Shown here piece after piece: positions 1-9,900 of a stretch of 28,972 bases of DNA. A program made the position numbers and the translations under genes. Where the stretch lies: assembly GCA_001586965.3 (NCBI GenBank), contig LUCW03001407.1, positions 1 through 28,972 of the forward strand. Reading direction: 5' to 3'. Source of the stretch: Sphaeroforma sirkka. Its lineage: Eukaryota > Opisthokonta > Ichthyosporea > Ichthyophonida. How positions within the stretch are numbered: the stretch's first letter is position 1; the number at the start of each line of letters is the position of its first letter. The notes beneath the pieces were generated by a model. It did no database searches, was not told where the DNA came from, and was given only the letters and a program-made list of their open reading frames with translations.

Positions 1-120
1 ACTAAACTCCTAACCCTAAACTCTAAACTCCTAAACTCCAAAACTCCAACTCCAAAACTTAAAACTCTAAACTCCTAAAACAAATCAATCCCTAAACTCC
101 TAAAACTCAACTCCTAAAAT
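1..120. repeat. Degenerate telomere-like repeats
   Basis: About 120 bp of irregular CCTAAA-type units, dominated by CTAAACTC and CCTAAAACTC variants with few exact CCCTAAA units. The tract is C-rich on the + strand, so the chromosome end is expected to the left. The irregularity could be real subtelomeric decay or systematic basecalling error, which telomeric repeats are prone to in nanopore data. No gene is present. Confidence 0.7.
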
Positions 121-360
121 CCCCAATAGATATCACTTTCCTATATCATTACTAGCAGTCTAGATCCACTTGATTTGATGGCCAAGTGTTGGGCAAACAT
201 GCCTGCGAGACAGATTTGTATTGACTTGAAGCTGAATAGCAATTATATCAACAAAACATCCTGCGATGAAACGCCCACCTCCTTGTGAACACATCCGCTG
301 GCGCAGCCTACCGGCAGACACAGATGCAAATCGCAACCCGGTGATGTGGTAGTGAGTCTC

Positions 361-386
361 GAGACAGTAGTGCCGCTACTGGTCTC
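361..386 (+). other. 3' UTR hairpin (family B type)
   Basis: GAGAC-AGTAG pairs with CTACT-(G)-GTCTC around a TGCCG loop, with one bulged G. It lies just after the position of the ORF2 end, as in the other B copies. Confidence 0.6.
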
Positions 387-672
387 TCTCCTTATATTCA
401 GTAACACGAAATGCAAATCGGTCATAGTATATTCTCAGCACTTGTTTCCAACCAGTTAGGATTTACAAACTACTACTAAAACAACCCCATAGAACTACAT
501 ACCCAAAGAAACCAAAACCACATAGCAAACTAAACGCAGCGCAACAACCCAGCCATTAGACAGTTCAGTTAGCCTCTACCTGAGAAAACAGGATTAAGGC
601 ACAAACTGCGACACCTGCCGGCCGCCACAGGTCTTCGGACACAAGCCATTGTATATAGCAATAGCGTAAACA

Positions 673-678
673 AATAAA
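673..678 (+). terminator. AATAAA polyadenylation-type signal
   Basis: Canonical AATAAA, four bases before the first telomeric unit (GGTA then CCTAAA). The same arrangement is found at every LINE 3' end here. Confidence 0.55.
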
Positions 679-682
679 GGTA

Positions 683-710
683 CCTAAACCCTAAACCCTA
701 AAAAACCCTA
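683..710 (+). repeat. Interstitial telomeric tract
   Basis: CCTAAA followed by CCCTAAA units and an A-rich variant. It separates two family B 3' fragments; its final CCTA is shared with the start of the next fragment. Confidence 0.85.
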
Positions 711-784
711 GAACACATCCGTCTCTAAGCGCCTACCGGCAGACACAGCTGCAAATTGCAACCCGGTGATGCGGTAGTGAGTCC

Positions 785-810
785 GAGACAGTAGTGCCGC
801 TACTGGTCTC
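785..810 (+). other. 3' UTR hairpin (family B type)
   Basis: Same arms as at 361-386: GAGACAGTAG and CTACTGGTCTC with a TGCCG loop. Confidence 0.6.
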
Positions 811-1094
811 TCTCTCATATTCAGTAATACGAAATGCAAATCGGTCATAGTATATTCTCAGCACTTGTTCCCAACCAGTTAGATTTACAAACTACTACTA
901 AAACAACCCATAGAACTACATACCCAAAGAAACCAAGCCACATAGCAACTAAACGCAGCGCAACAGCTCAGCCATTAGACAGTTCAGTTAGCCTCTACCT
1001 GAGAAAACAGGGATTAAGGCACAAACTGCGACACCTGCCGGCCGCCACAGGTCTTCGGACACAAGCCATTGTATATAGCAATAGCGTGTAAACA

Positions 1095-1100
1095 AATAAA
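1095..1100 (+). terminator. AATAAA polyadenylation-type signal
   Basis: AATAAA just before GGTA and the telomeric tract. Confidence 0.55.
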
Positions 1101-1104
1101 GGTA

Positions 1105-1160
1105 CCTAAACCCTAAAACCCTAAAACCCTAAAAAAAAAAACCCTAAACCCTAAAAAAAA
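1105..1160 (+). repeat. Interstitial telomeric tract
   Basis: CCTAAA then CCCTAAA and CCCTAAAA units with a long A run at about 1130-1140. It links the fragment on the left to LINE A copy 1. Confidence 0.85.
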
Positions 1161-1432
1161 ACTTTTGAACTATTTATATTTCACTTTTGAACTATTTATA
1201 TTTCAAGCACATCTCAAACTGCTGACACTGAAATCTCACTTTAGATGTGAACTCAACATACACAGTGCGAAAGTGAAAACATTTCAAAGAAATCACACAG
1301 ACCCCAGAAAATTTTCAACCCGACCCAGAATCGAACACGTGACCGCACCACACCAAACCAGGCAATTTACCACTGGACCAAACAGACCTGTTATCAATCG
1401 AAAATCAAATCACTTGATCGTTAGCCGACACT
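1161..1432 (+). promoter_or_regulatory. LINE A1 5' region: two monomers and leader
   Basis: Two variant monomers (ACTTTTGAAC followed by TATTTATATTTC) occupy 1161-1204, far fewer than in A2 or B1. The leader starts at AAGCACATCTCAAAC (1205), the same joint as in A2 and B1. It contains a 7-bp TCACTTT/AAAGTGA inverted pair, a CACGTG box (1336-1341) and an antisense tRNA-like unit. ORF1 starts at 1433. Promoter function is inferred from position and from the TATA-like cores. Confidence 0.65.
1308..1387 (-). other. Antisense tRNA-like Pol III unit (A1)
   Basis: Read on the minus strand, 1380-1369 is a perfect A box (TGGTCCAGTGGT) and 1337-1327 is a B-box-like TGTTCGATTCT, 43 nt apart from start to start as in real tRNAs. 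A TTTT run follows (1311-1308). Acceptor and T stems do not pair well, so this is a tRNA-derived remnant or promoter, not a working tRNA gene. The same layout is present in A2 and B1. Confidence 0.5.
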
Positions 1433-2761
1433 ATGGGGGGGGGCCCCGCCCTCTGGAGGAGTCCATCAACCCACAGAGTTAGACGAGAAACTGAAGGCGA
1501 TTGTACTACCCTGATAGAGAAGATGACCTACTTGAGGATTGCATCAAAAAAGGTATGTTCATCTACAGAAGGGACTCACAAGGTAAGTAGTGTGGAGGAG
1601 ATCCTCGCACGTTTAAAGAAATTAGAACACTCAAACAAAACTCTACTAGAGCAGAACCACGCCCTAAAATGTGAAAATGCGAAACTCCAACAGCAACTTG
1701 CATCCAAAACAACCCACAGAGCACTGCCACAAACCAACACCGTATACGTATCCCAGATACCACATTACGCACACGCCAGGACTTATACAAACTCCTGCAA
1801 ACAAGGACAAGCCTATAACGTACAAAGATATGTTGAATCAAACACGCAACTCCTCCTCAAGGGAGGCACAAGCAAATCTATTCCAACCCAGCAAGCCACC
1901 CTCTATATGGGATTGCCAAGAAGATTGGGATCTCACAGCCTTATACTTTAGTTGCAACACACATGCACTAGAAGACGGTACGCTACCGACAAACAAGCAT
2001 CTCTCCAAATGGCTTTGGAACTTTCATTTGCTGAAATACATCCCCATACTGCACGCGTCATACCTTTACAAAGATCGTAGCGCAGTAGAACTTGTAGTCC
2101 CCACACGTTTTGCAATCAAAACTAAACAAATCCTACTTGCTCGTGGTTGGCGCATTAACAAGGGTGCAGACCCCGCTAACGTAACCAACCCAATCGCAAT
2201 AGAAGGCGCTCGCAAACGTCTAGAAAATGCTCATACCAGCGCACTAGCTCGCGATAAATGTCCACCACAATACCCTAGAGTCCTAACTCACCTACTCAGT
2301 AGAGTACCGAAAACCACCACCAAACCTCCTCAATCCAGCCCAAACCCAATAGATACCACAACCCCCAATACTATCCATAATTATACAACCACGAAACCAC
2401 TGACATACGAAACAGCACACACCCACCCACCGGAAAATCTACACCCACAGCACCCGCAACACTACCACCAATCGCAGACCCAAACAACATCACGGACAAT
2501 ACTAATTCGTCCTCAAGAAACCCCAAACGAATTATAATTAGTGGAGACGAAGCAAATAGAAACACAGTTAAAGCTAGAATCGAAAATTCAAGCGATGATG
2601 AACACACCGACGAAGTCTCAGAGCACTATATGTCAGATGACGAAATAGCGTCAGTCTTAGGCGATAGTTCGAAATCCCCACAAATATCTGATGCAGAAAC
2701 AGAGAAAGAGCTTGCTGCATTCAAACAAAACCGAACCACTAGTAAGACGAAATCGCAATGA
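1433..2761 (+). pseudogene. LINE A1 ORF1 protein (coiled-coil nucleic-acid-binding type), frame-broken
   Basis: ORF1 of the retrotransposon, presumed to coat the element RNA. The start is the ATG at 1433 within a conserved ATGGCCGGGGCC context, distorted here by a long G run. In order it has a short N-terminal helix, a coiled coil (EILARLKKLEHSNKTLLEQ onward), a linker, a conserved domain of ~140 residues (SIWDCQEDWDL to PRVLTHLLSRVP), a P/T-rich stretch and an acidic tail ending KSQ. No CCHC knuckle is visible. Indels split the frame: near 1545 (six A against four in A2), in the linker, and in the P/T-rich part. Its TGA at 2759 overlaps the ORF2 ATG. Confidence 0.8.
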
Positions 2762-5700
2762 GTGACATTCTCGTGTATTATGTCAACCTAAACTCACTGA
2801 AAAAACACACAAGCACAATACAGAGCAATACGTAAACTATGCAGTCAATGTGACGCCCTATGTTTAGTAGAGACGTGGGGCTACACAGACCGCCTCAATG
2901 AAGTTTGCAATGAAAGTAATACCAACCTTATCTATGCGTCACCCCCCATCTAGTAGTATATACACCGTGGTGGTAGAAACAACGGTGTAGCCTTAATAAG
3001 TAGACATAGCTCCAATGATTTCAAACTACATGCACAAAGCCAATACTTTGTAGCATTTACCTTTCGCATGGTCACCATAGCATGTGTCTACTTAGCACCA
3101 CACCTAGGAAATGACGTATACAAAACTTTAATGGCACTCAACTGCAAACCTCATGTGCTAGTTGAGATATGAATTTCCGCGATACAGAATATAATGACTT
3201 CCTCATTAAATATCCCGACCGTAGAAAATCTATCGAATACTATACTCAGCTACACCAAATGGACCATATAACACCAAACCAATCAGCAAACATACGTGTT
3301 GATCACGTCTACGCTCAATCACGTACGAGAACACTGCTCACACTCATCAAAGCCGCAGACATTTCACTCAAATCCGATCATGAATGGGTGTTTTCACTCA
3401 ACATTCAATCACCAGACATACAACACCCCAGTACTATGCCTACATCCATAGAATGTATGCCAGCACACGGGTACAACAGATACCGAATTCGAACTTATAA
3501 TTGCAACAACCCGCGCTACGCAAATACCTTTCGAGCAAGAATAAGAGCTAACTCTAAGTCATGGCTACGACTTATCCAGAATGCAAATCAAGACAAAATC
3601 ACATCAGTATATGATACGATAGTTAACAAGCTATGGAAAGTAGCACAAGGCACATTCTACGGTTACTATCTGGAAAACAAACCCCCCCACAGATCCCACA
3701 CACCATTTGCGCTACCGAGCGTATCCATAATACCACCATTGTGAAATTATTCACTAAACAAAAGAAATCACTGTCCAAACAACCATCAATACCCAACACA
3801 ACAGAACCAACAGCACACATCATTAGCTCATTCCTGCAAAAGCTATTTAACCAGAAAATACCTTACAAAATACCAGAAGAAACCCATACTGAATTCATAC
3901 CTCTCGACCAAGATATCTTCACCACCGCACATATCATGCAAGCCATACTAGCATATGATAGCCGGAAGGGCTCCGGCCCGGACGGAATACATATTGATAT
4001 TCTCAAAGCAGCTATCGAAGTCTATCCCATAGGACACGATCAGGAGGGTAAACCAAATCCCAAGTCACCAATTCTTAAAGTCCTCAATTACCTGTTCAAC
4101 AAGATACTACATACGGGTAACGTGCCGTCAGCCTGGCTGTGCACGCTTATCGTGCCCATTCCCAAAACTGAGGTACCCACAGGGCCAGAATTCTTTCGAC
4201 CTATAACGCTCACACAGATACTGCGTCGTATCTTTCAAATAGTACTGCTGAGTTACATGAATCAGCTGTCTGCCTTTAAAAACACATAGCAGACAAGGCG
4301 GGTTCAAATCAGGCTACTCTTGCTTCACACACGCCCTCACGCTACACGAATACATCAATCAATCAAGCCCTACAGCCCAACACACCCACCAGGTATTCCT
4401 GGACATTAAGAAAGCATATGACTCAGTCAAACTTGACCGCCTCTGGCGCCTTCTACACAATCGACGGGTACCCACCCCATTGATCACCCTTTTCCAAAAC
4501 ATGTACCATAATGTAGTGTCTCGTATTACATATCAACAAGTCCTCGGGCCTATATTCACACGTGCTCATGGTCTAACTCAGGGTGATCCAATCACCCCAC
4601 ACTCTCTTCAACATATACATTGACCCGCTACTTGATAGCCTTGCTAAAGTCGACCCCGAGGCTTCCTTGGCTGGGTCGACGACCTAGCATTATACAACCG
4701 CGATCACACCAAGTTGCAACTAGGCCTCAACCATGCTTATGTATGGGGCAAACGCTCCGGTGTTGAATTCCACCCAAAGAAATCGATATATGTAGCACCG
4801 CAAAATCCCAAACTAGCACACAAGTTCATGCTCGGACTGAATGGTATAGATGCACACCCCACTGCTAGATACTTGGGATTCCCTATGGGACCCAAGGGAA
4901 TAGACATTGTACAAATGTTGGAAACACGCATCAATACTCTGAATGAATCCATAAGCCACAGCGGCCCCTTGGCTTCCGAGCTGGGACCCACCTACACCCA
5001 CACAACAAGCTCATGATCTTCCGAGTATTTATACTCTCCAAAATCACTTACGGTCTTGCTTTCATCCCACTATCACACTACTCACTCACATCACAAATCA
5101 ATACACAACTCGACAAGCTCGATACCGTAATCCATAAGGCCTCTGGATACATTCTTTCCACTGCCGCACAAAAAAGACCCCAACAAAAGCCACACCAACT
5201 ATGCTGAAACAAATTCAGTTCTGTGGACTCCTCAACGCACGGGCATTATGCACTTGGCAGTGCGTGAGTCTTATAAATCATATAACTCGTATGTCACACA
5301 GAAATCCTCTACAGGAATATCTGGGCAAACAAGCAACCATATTCACCCCTATGAGACTCACTATGCTCGCTCGCGAGAACATACTTCACTACCCTCCGTT
5401 CATAACATACAGGAAACTGAAACAAGCATACACAAACAGAAAACCAAACAAAAGGAAAGCGCACTACACCGACAAGCGGCTCGCGAACTCCGATTTGGAC
5501 TCATCTACCCAGGCGAGGAAGAGCGGTACCGACTCGACACGCCACTCGAACATCACAGCTTCAGCAGTCTCTTATTCAGAGTACCAACGATCGTCGCACT
5601 GTACGTCACGAACAGGTATATGTTCACGCTAGAAAAGACCCCGGCAGGTCTCACATGCATTGGCTGCAGCAAAACACCTTTCACCACATCACACTTCAAG

Positions 5701-6376
5701 TGTCCCTCGTGCTGCCCTACATGTCCAAACTCATCTCACCAAAGAAAGAGATTGTAGTTGATAGCAACTTACTTGACGCCCTTAGCACCCGTAAGCGCTA
5801 CACAGACATGCTCACACTACACGACCAGCTGGTGTACTTGCACAAAGGACCCATACCACCCCAAGTACTGCTGAACTGTGTGTTCCCAGTGCCACGGTTC
5901 ATGACCACAATAGTACACACTCTCCTCGTAGACTCAGAACACCCACAGAACGATTATACTTGGCCTTCGTTAGACCGCAGACGTCGTTTCGAACAAGCCC
6001 ACAGAACACTGTGGCTAGATAACCCGCAAATGGACTTCAACACACTACATCCAGAGGCTAGCGCCTATATAGCGGCGCCCCAGCACTGGACACGCAAACT
6101 CCCGAACCACCACATACACCCCTGTTTGACATTGACCAGGACTTAGACAATGACATCCCAATAGACATTACACTATCCTACATATGTAGTAGCGTGACTC
6201 CGCCTGACTTGATCAGACGCTGGCGAATATGCCTGCGACAAATATGCATTGACCTGAAGTTGAATAGCACATATATCAACGAACACAGCGCGATGAAACG
6301 CCCCCCGCCCCGCCCACACCCTCCTGAATGCCTACCGGCAGGCACAGTCGCACATCGCGACCCGGTGATGCGGTAG
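2758..6376 (+). pseudogene. LINE A1 ORF2: AP-endonuclease and reverse transcriptase, frame-broken
   Basis: The retrotransposition polyprotein. It starts MSDILVYYVNLN at the ATG within ATGA. The endonuclease carries LVETW and RVDHVYAQ with a final SDHEWVF; GDMN is damaged to VEI plus M. The RT shows SGPDGIH, FRPITLTQILRR, GGFKSGYSC, FLDIKKAYDSV, GLTQGDP, motif C as GWVDD (codons at 4672-4683) and ARYLGFPMGPKGID. A C-X2-C-X8-H-X2-C knuckle lies at 5656-5703. The C-terminus is DPVMR with stop TAG at 6374. No RNase H domain is recognisable. Frame breaks include ~2800 (A6 against A5 in A2), ~2948, ~3160, ~3700, ~4280 and several later ones, most in homopolymers, so some may be sequencing error. 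Confidence 0.88.
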
Positions 6377-6634
6377 TGAGTATGATACACTGGTGAGCCA
6401 CTGTATCATACCTCATATTCAATGAAACGATATGCATATCTGTCACAGCTTACTCACAGACTCTGTGTCAATCCAGTTACGGTTGTCAAACACCCACACC
6501 ACTAACAAAACTACAGCCAAAGAAAACAACTCAACAAGTACAACAACCACAGACCGAAAACGACTCAGCCCTAGACAGTCCAGTTCGCCCCCCTGAAAAG
6601 CAGGGTCACGGGAACTGCCAACACCTGCCGGTAG
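6332..6634 (+). other. 11-nt complementary arms closing the 3' region (A1)
   Basis: CTACCGGCAGG at 6332-6342, in the last ORF2 codons, is the exact reverse complement of CCTGCCGGTAG at 6624-6634 in the 3' UTR. The pair would enclose the stop codon and most of the 3' UTR, including the hairpin. The same pair is present in A2 (15525-15535 with 15825-15835). Confidence 0.5.
6380..6411 (+). other. 3' UTR hairpin (family A type)
   Basis: GTATGATACA and TGTATCATAC form a perfect 10-bp stem. Inside it a C/C mismatch and a 3-bp TGG/CCA stem close a TGAG loop. It lies 4 nt after the ORF2 stop, the same site as the unrelated hairpin of family B. Confidence 0.7.
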
Positions 6635-6687
6635 CCACAAGTCCACCCCGGACATCAGGCATTGTATATAGCAATAGCGTGTAAACA

Positions 6688-6693
6688 AATAAA
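6688..6693 (+). terminator. AATAAA polyadenylation-type signal
   Basis: AATAAA followed by GGTA and the telomeric tract. Confidence 0.55.
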
Positions 6694-6697
6694 GGTA

Positions 6698-6937
6698 CCT
6701 AAAGGCCCTAAACCCTAAACCCTAAACCCTAAACCCTAAACCCTAAACCCTAAAACCTAAACCCTAAACCCTAAAACCCTAAACCCTAAACCCTAAACCC
6801 TAAGGCCCTAAACTCCTAAACCCCTAAACTCCTAAACCCTAAACTCCTAAACTCCTAAACCCTAAACCCTAAACCCCTAAACCCTAAACCCTAAACCCTA
6901 AACCCTAAACCCTAAACCCTAAACCCTAAACCCTAAA
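6698..6937 (+). repeat. Long interstitial telomeric tract (240 bp)
   Basis: The longest telomeric tract in the window: mostly exact CCCTAAA units, with CTAAACTC variants near 6805-6865 and two GGCCCTAAA units. It lies between the 3' end of A1 and the first 5' monomer of A2. Its length fits a once-terminal telomere later capped by a new element. Confidence 0.9.
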
Positions 6938-9900
6938 ACTTTTGAACTTTATATATTTCACTTTGAACTTTATATATTTCACTTTTGAACTTTATATTTA
7001 CTTTTTGAACTTTATATATTTTTCTCTTTTTTTACTTTATATTTCACTTTTGAACTTTATATATTTCACTTTTGAACTTTATATATGAACTTTTGAACTT
7101 TATATATTTCACTTTTGAACTTTATATATTTCACTTTTGAACTTTATATATTTCACTTTTTTGAACTATATATATTTCACTTTTGAACTTTATATATTTC
7201 ACTTTTGAACTTTATATATTTCACTTTTGAACTTTATATATTTCACTTTTGAACTTTATATATTTCACTTTTGAACTTTATATATTTATATTGAACTTTA
7301 TATTTCACTTCTTTGAACTTTTTATATATTTCACTTTTGAACTTTATATATTTCACTTTTGAACTTTATATATTTCACTTTTGAACTTTATATATTTTTC
7401 ACTTTTGAACTATATATATTTCACTTTTGAACTTTATATATTTCACTTTTGAACTTTATATATTTTCACTTTTGAACTTTATATATTTCACTTTTGAACT
7501 TTATATATTTCACTTTTGAACTTTATATATTTCACTTTTGAACTTATATATATTTCACTTTTTGAACTTTATATATTTCACTTTTGAACTTTTATATTTC
7601 AATTTTTTTGAACTTTTATATATTTCACTTTTGAACTATATATATTTCACTTTTGAACTTTATATATTTCACTTTTGAACTTTTATATTTCACTTTTGAA
7701 CTATATATATTTCACTTTTGAACTTTTTATATTTTCACTTTTGAACTTTATATATTTACTTTTTATATTTCACTTTTGAACTTTTATATATTTCACTTTT
7801 GAACTTTATATATTTCACTTTTTGAACTTTTTATATTTCACTTTTGAACTTTATTTATATTTCACTTTTGAACGGACTTATATATTTACTTTTCACTTTA
7901 TATATTTTGAACTTTTTTTTTATATTTCACTTTTGAACTTTTATATTTTCACTTTTTGAACTATTTATATATTTCACTTTTGAACTTTTATATTTCACTT
8001 TTGAACTATTATATATTTCACTTTTGAACTTTTTATATTTCACTTTTGAACTTTATATATTTCACTTTTGAACTTTTATATATTTCACTTTGGAACTTTA
8101 TATATTTCACTTTTTGAACTTTATATACTTTTGAACTTTATATATTTCACTTTTGGACTTTTTATATTTCACTTTTTGAACTTTTATATATTTCACTTTT
8201 GAACTTTATATATTTCACTTTTGAACTTTTATATTGAACTTTTGGACTTTATATATTTCACTTTTGAACTATTTATATTTCACTTTTGAACTTTTTATTA
8301 TATTTCACTTTTGAACTTTTATATTTCACTTTTGAACTTTATATATTTCACTTTTTGAACTTTTTATATTTTTTTGAACTTTTATAACTTTTGGAACTTT
8401 ATATATTTACTTTTGAACTTTTATATATTTCACTTTTGAACTTTATATATTTCACTTTTGAACTTTATATATTTCACTTTTGAACTTTATATATTTCACT
8501 TTTTGAACTTTATATATTTTCACTTTTGAACTTTTATATATTTCACTTTTGAACTTTATATATTTCACTTTTGAACTTTTATATATTTCACTTTTGAACT
8601 TTATATATTTCACTTTTGAACTTTTTATATATTTCACTTTTTGAAACTTTATATATTTCACTTTTGAACTTTATATATTTCATTTTTTGAACTTTATATA
8701 TTTCACTTTTTGAACTTTATATATTTCACTTTTTTGAACTTTATATATTTCACTTTTTTGAACTATATATATTTCACTTTTGAACTTTATATATTTCACT
8801 TTTGAACTTTTATATTTCACTTTTGAACTTTATATATTTCACTTTTGAACTATTTATATTTCACTTTTGAACTTTATATATTTCACTTTTGAACTTTATA
8901 TATTTCACTTTTGAACTTTTATATTTCACTTTTTGAACTTTTTATATATTTCACTTTTGAACTATATATATTTCACTTTTTGAACTTTATATATTTCACT
9001 TTTGAACTTTATATATTTCACTTTTGAACTATATATATTTCACTTTTGAACTATTATATATTTCACTTTTGAACTTTATATATTTCACTTTTTGAACTAT
9101 ATATATTTCACTTTTGAACTTTTGAACTTTATATATTTTCACTTTTTGAACTTTATATATTTCACTTTTGAACTTTATATATATTTCACTTTTGAACTTT
9201 ATATATTTCACTTTTGAACTTTATATATTTTCACTTTTTTTGAACTATTTATATTTCACTTTTGAACTTTATATATTTCACTTTTGAACTTTTATATATT
9301 TCACTTTTGAACTATTTATATTTCACTTTTGAACTTTATATATTTCACTTTTGAACTTTTATATTTCACTTTTGAACTATTTTTATATATTTCAATTTTT
9401 TGAACTTTTATATATTTCACTTTTGAACTTTTATATATTTACTTTTGAACTTTATATATTTCACTTTTGAACTTTATATATTTCACTTTTGAACTTTATA
9501 TATTTCACTTTTGAACTATATATATTTCACTTTTGAACTATATATATTTCACTTTTGAACTTTATATATTTCACTTTTTTGAACTATATATATTTCACTT
9601 TTTTGAACTTATATATATTTCACTTTTGAACTATTATATATTTCACTTTTGAACTTTTATATATTTCACTTTTGAACTTTATATATTTCACTTTTTTTGA
9701 ACTATTTATATATTTTACTTTTGAACTTTTTATATATTTCACTTTTGAACTTATTTATATTTCACTTTTGAACTTTATATATTTCACTTTTGAACTTTAT
9801 ATATTTCACTTTTGAACTTTATATATTTCACTTTTGAACTTTATATATTTCACTTTTGAACTTTATATATTTCACTTTTGGACTATTTATATTTCACTTT

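Larger units (their letters stand above)
121..682 (+). mobile_element. LINE family B, 5'-truncated 3'-end fragment
   Basis: This fragment matches the last ~160 bp of family B ORF2 and its whole 3' UTR (compare 24705-25255). It enters the element at the codons for the IPIDITLSYI segment. Several small indels in the coding part make it the most divergent B fragment in the window. The 3' UTR keeps the hairpin at 361-386, the GCCATTGTATATAGCAATAG box and AATAAA at 673-678, and ends GGTA before the telomeric tract. It is a dead 5'-truncated insertion; no intact reading frame remains. Confidence 0.85.
711..1104 (+). mobile_element. LINE family B, 3' UTR-only fragment
   Basis: An extremely short 5'-truncated copy that begins at the last codons of family B ORF2 (GAACACATCCG) and holds essentially only the 3' UTR, nearly identical to 24860-25255. 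It has the hairpin at 785-810 and AATAAA at 1095-1100, and ends GGTA at the telomeric tract. At its 5' junction the bases CCTA belong both to the preceding telomeric tract and to the element, so it is a microhomology junction. Confidence 0.88.
1161..6697 (+). mobile_element. LINE family A, copy 1 (A1), full structure
   Basis: An end-to-end non-LTR retrotransposon of about 5.5 kb: two 5' monomers, leader, ORF1 (1433-2761), ORF2 (2758-6376), 3' UTR, AATAAA and the GGTA terminus, flanked by CCCTAAA tracts. There are no LTRs and no poly(A) tail; the 3' end passes directly into telomeric repeats. Both ORFs are interrupted by small indels, mostly in homopolymers. It is closely related to A2 and differs from family B mainly at silent sites. 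The clade is not assigned; the layout recalls telomere-associated LINEs such as Zepp, SART and TRAS. Confidence 0.9.
6377..6697 (+). other. LINE A1 3' UTR
   Basis: About 320 bp from the ORF2 stop to the GGTA terminus. It contains the hairpin at 6380-6411, the downstream complementary arm at 6624-6634, and a terminal 38-bp block starting CATTGTATATAGCAATAG that is identical in families A and B. No reading frame of interest is present. Confidence 0.8.

Noticed and set aside
4737-4991. Minus-strand frames opposite ORF2 (for example here and at 13921-14233, 20480-20704, 21004-21306, 27642-27866).
   Set aside because: They mirror conserved + strand coding sequence, recur only because the copies repeat, and show no domain of their own.
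8452-9211. Lysine/tyrosine/isoleucine-rich reading frames on the minus strand (and matching F/Y/L-rich ones on the + strand at 9834-10040 and 15924-16127).
   Set aside because: They are translations of the 22-bp minisatellite; the unit makes open frames when its length varies. No start context, no conservation beyond the repeat.
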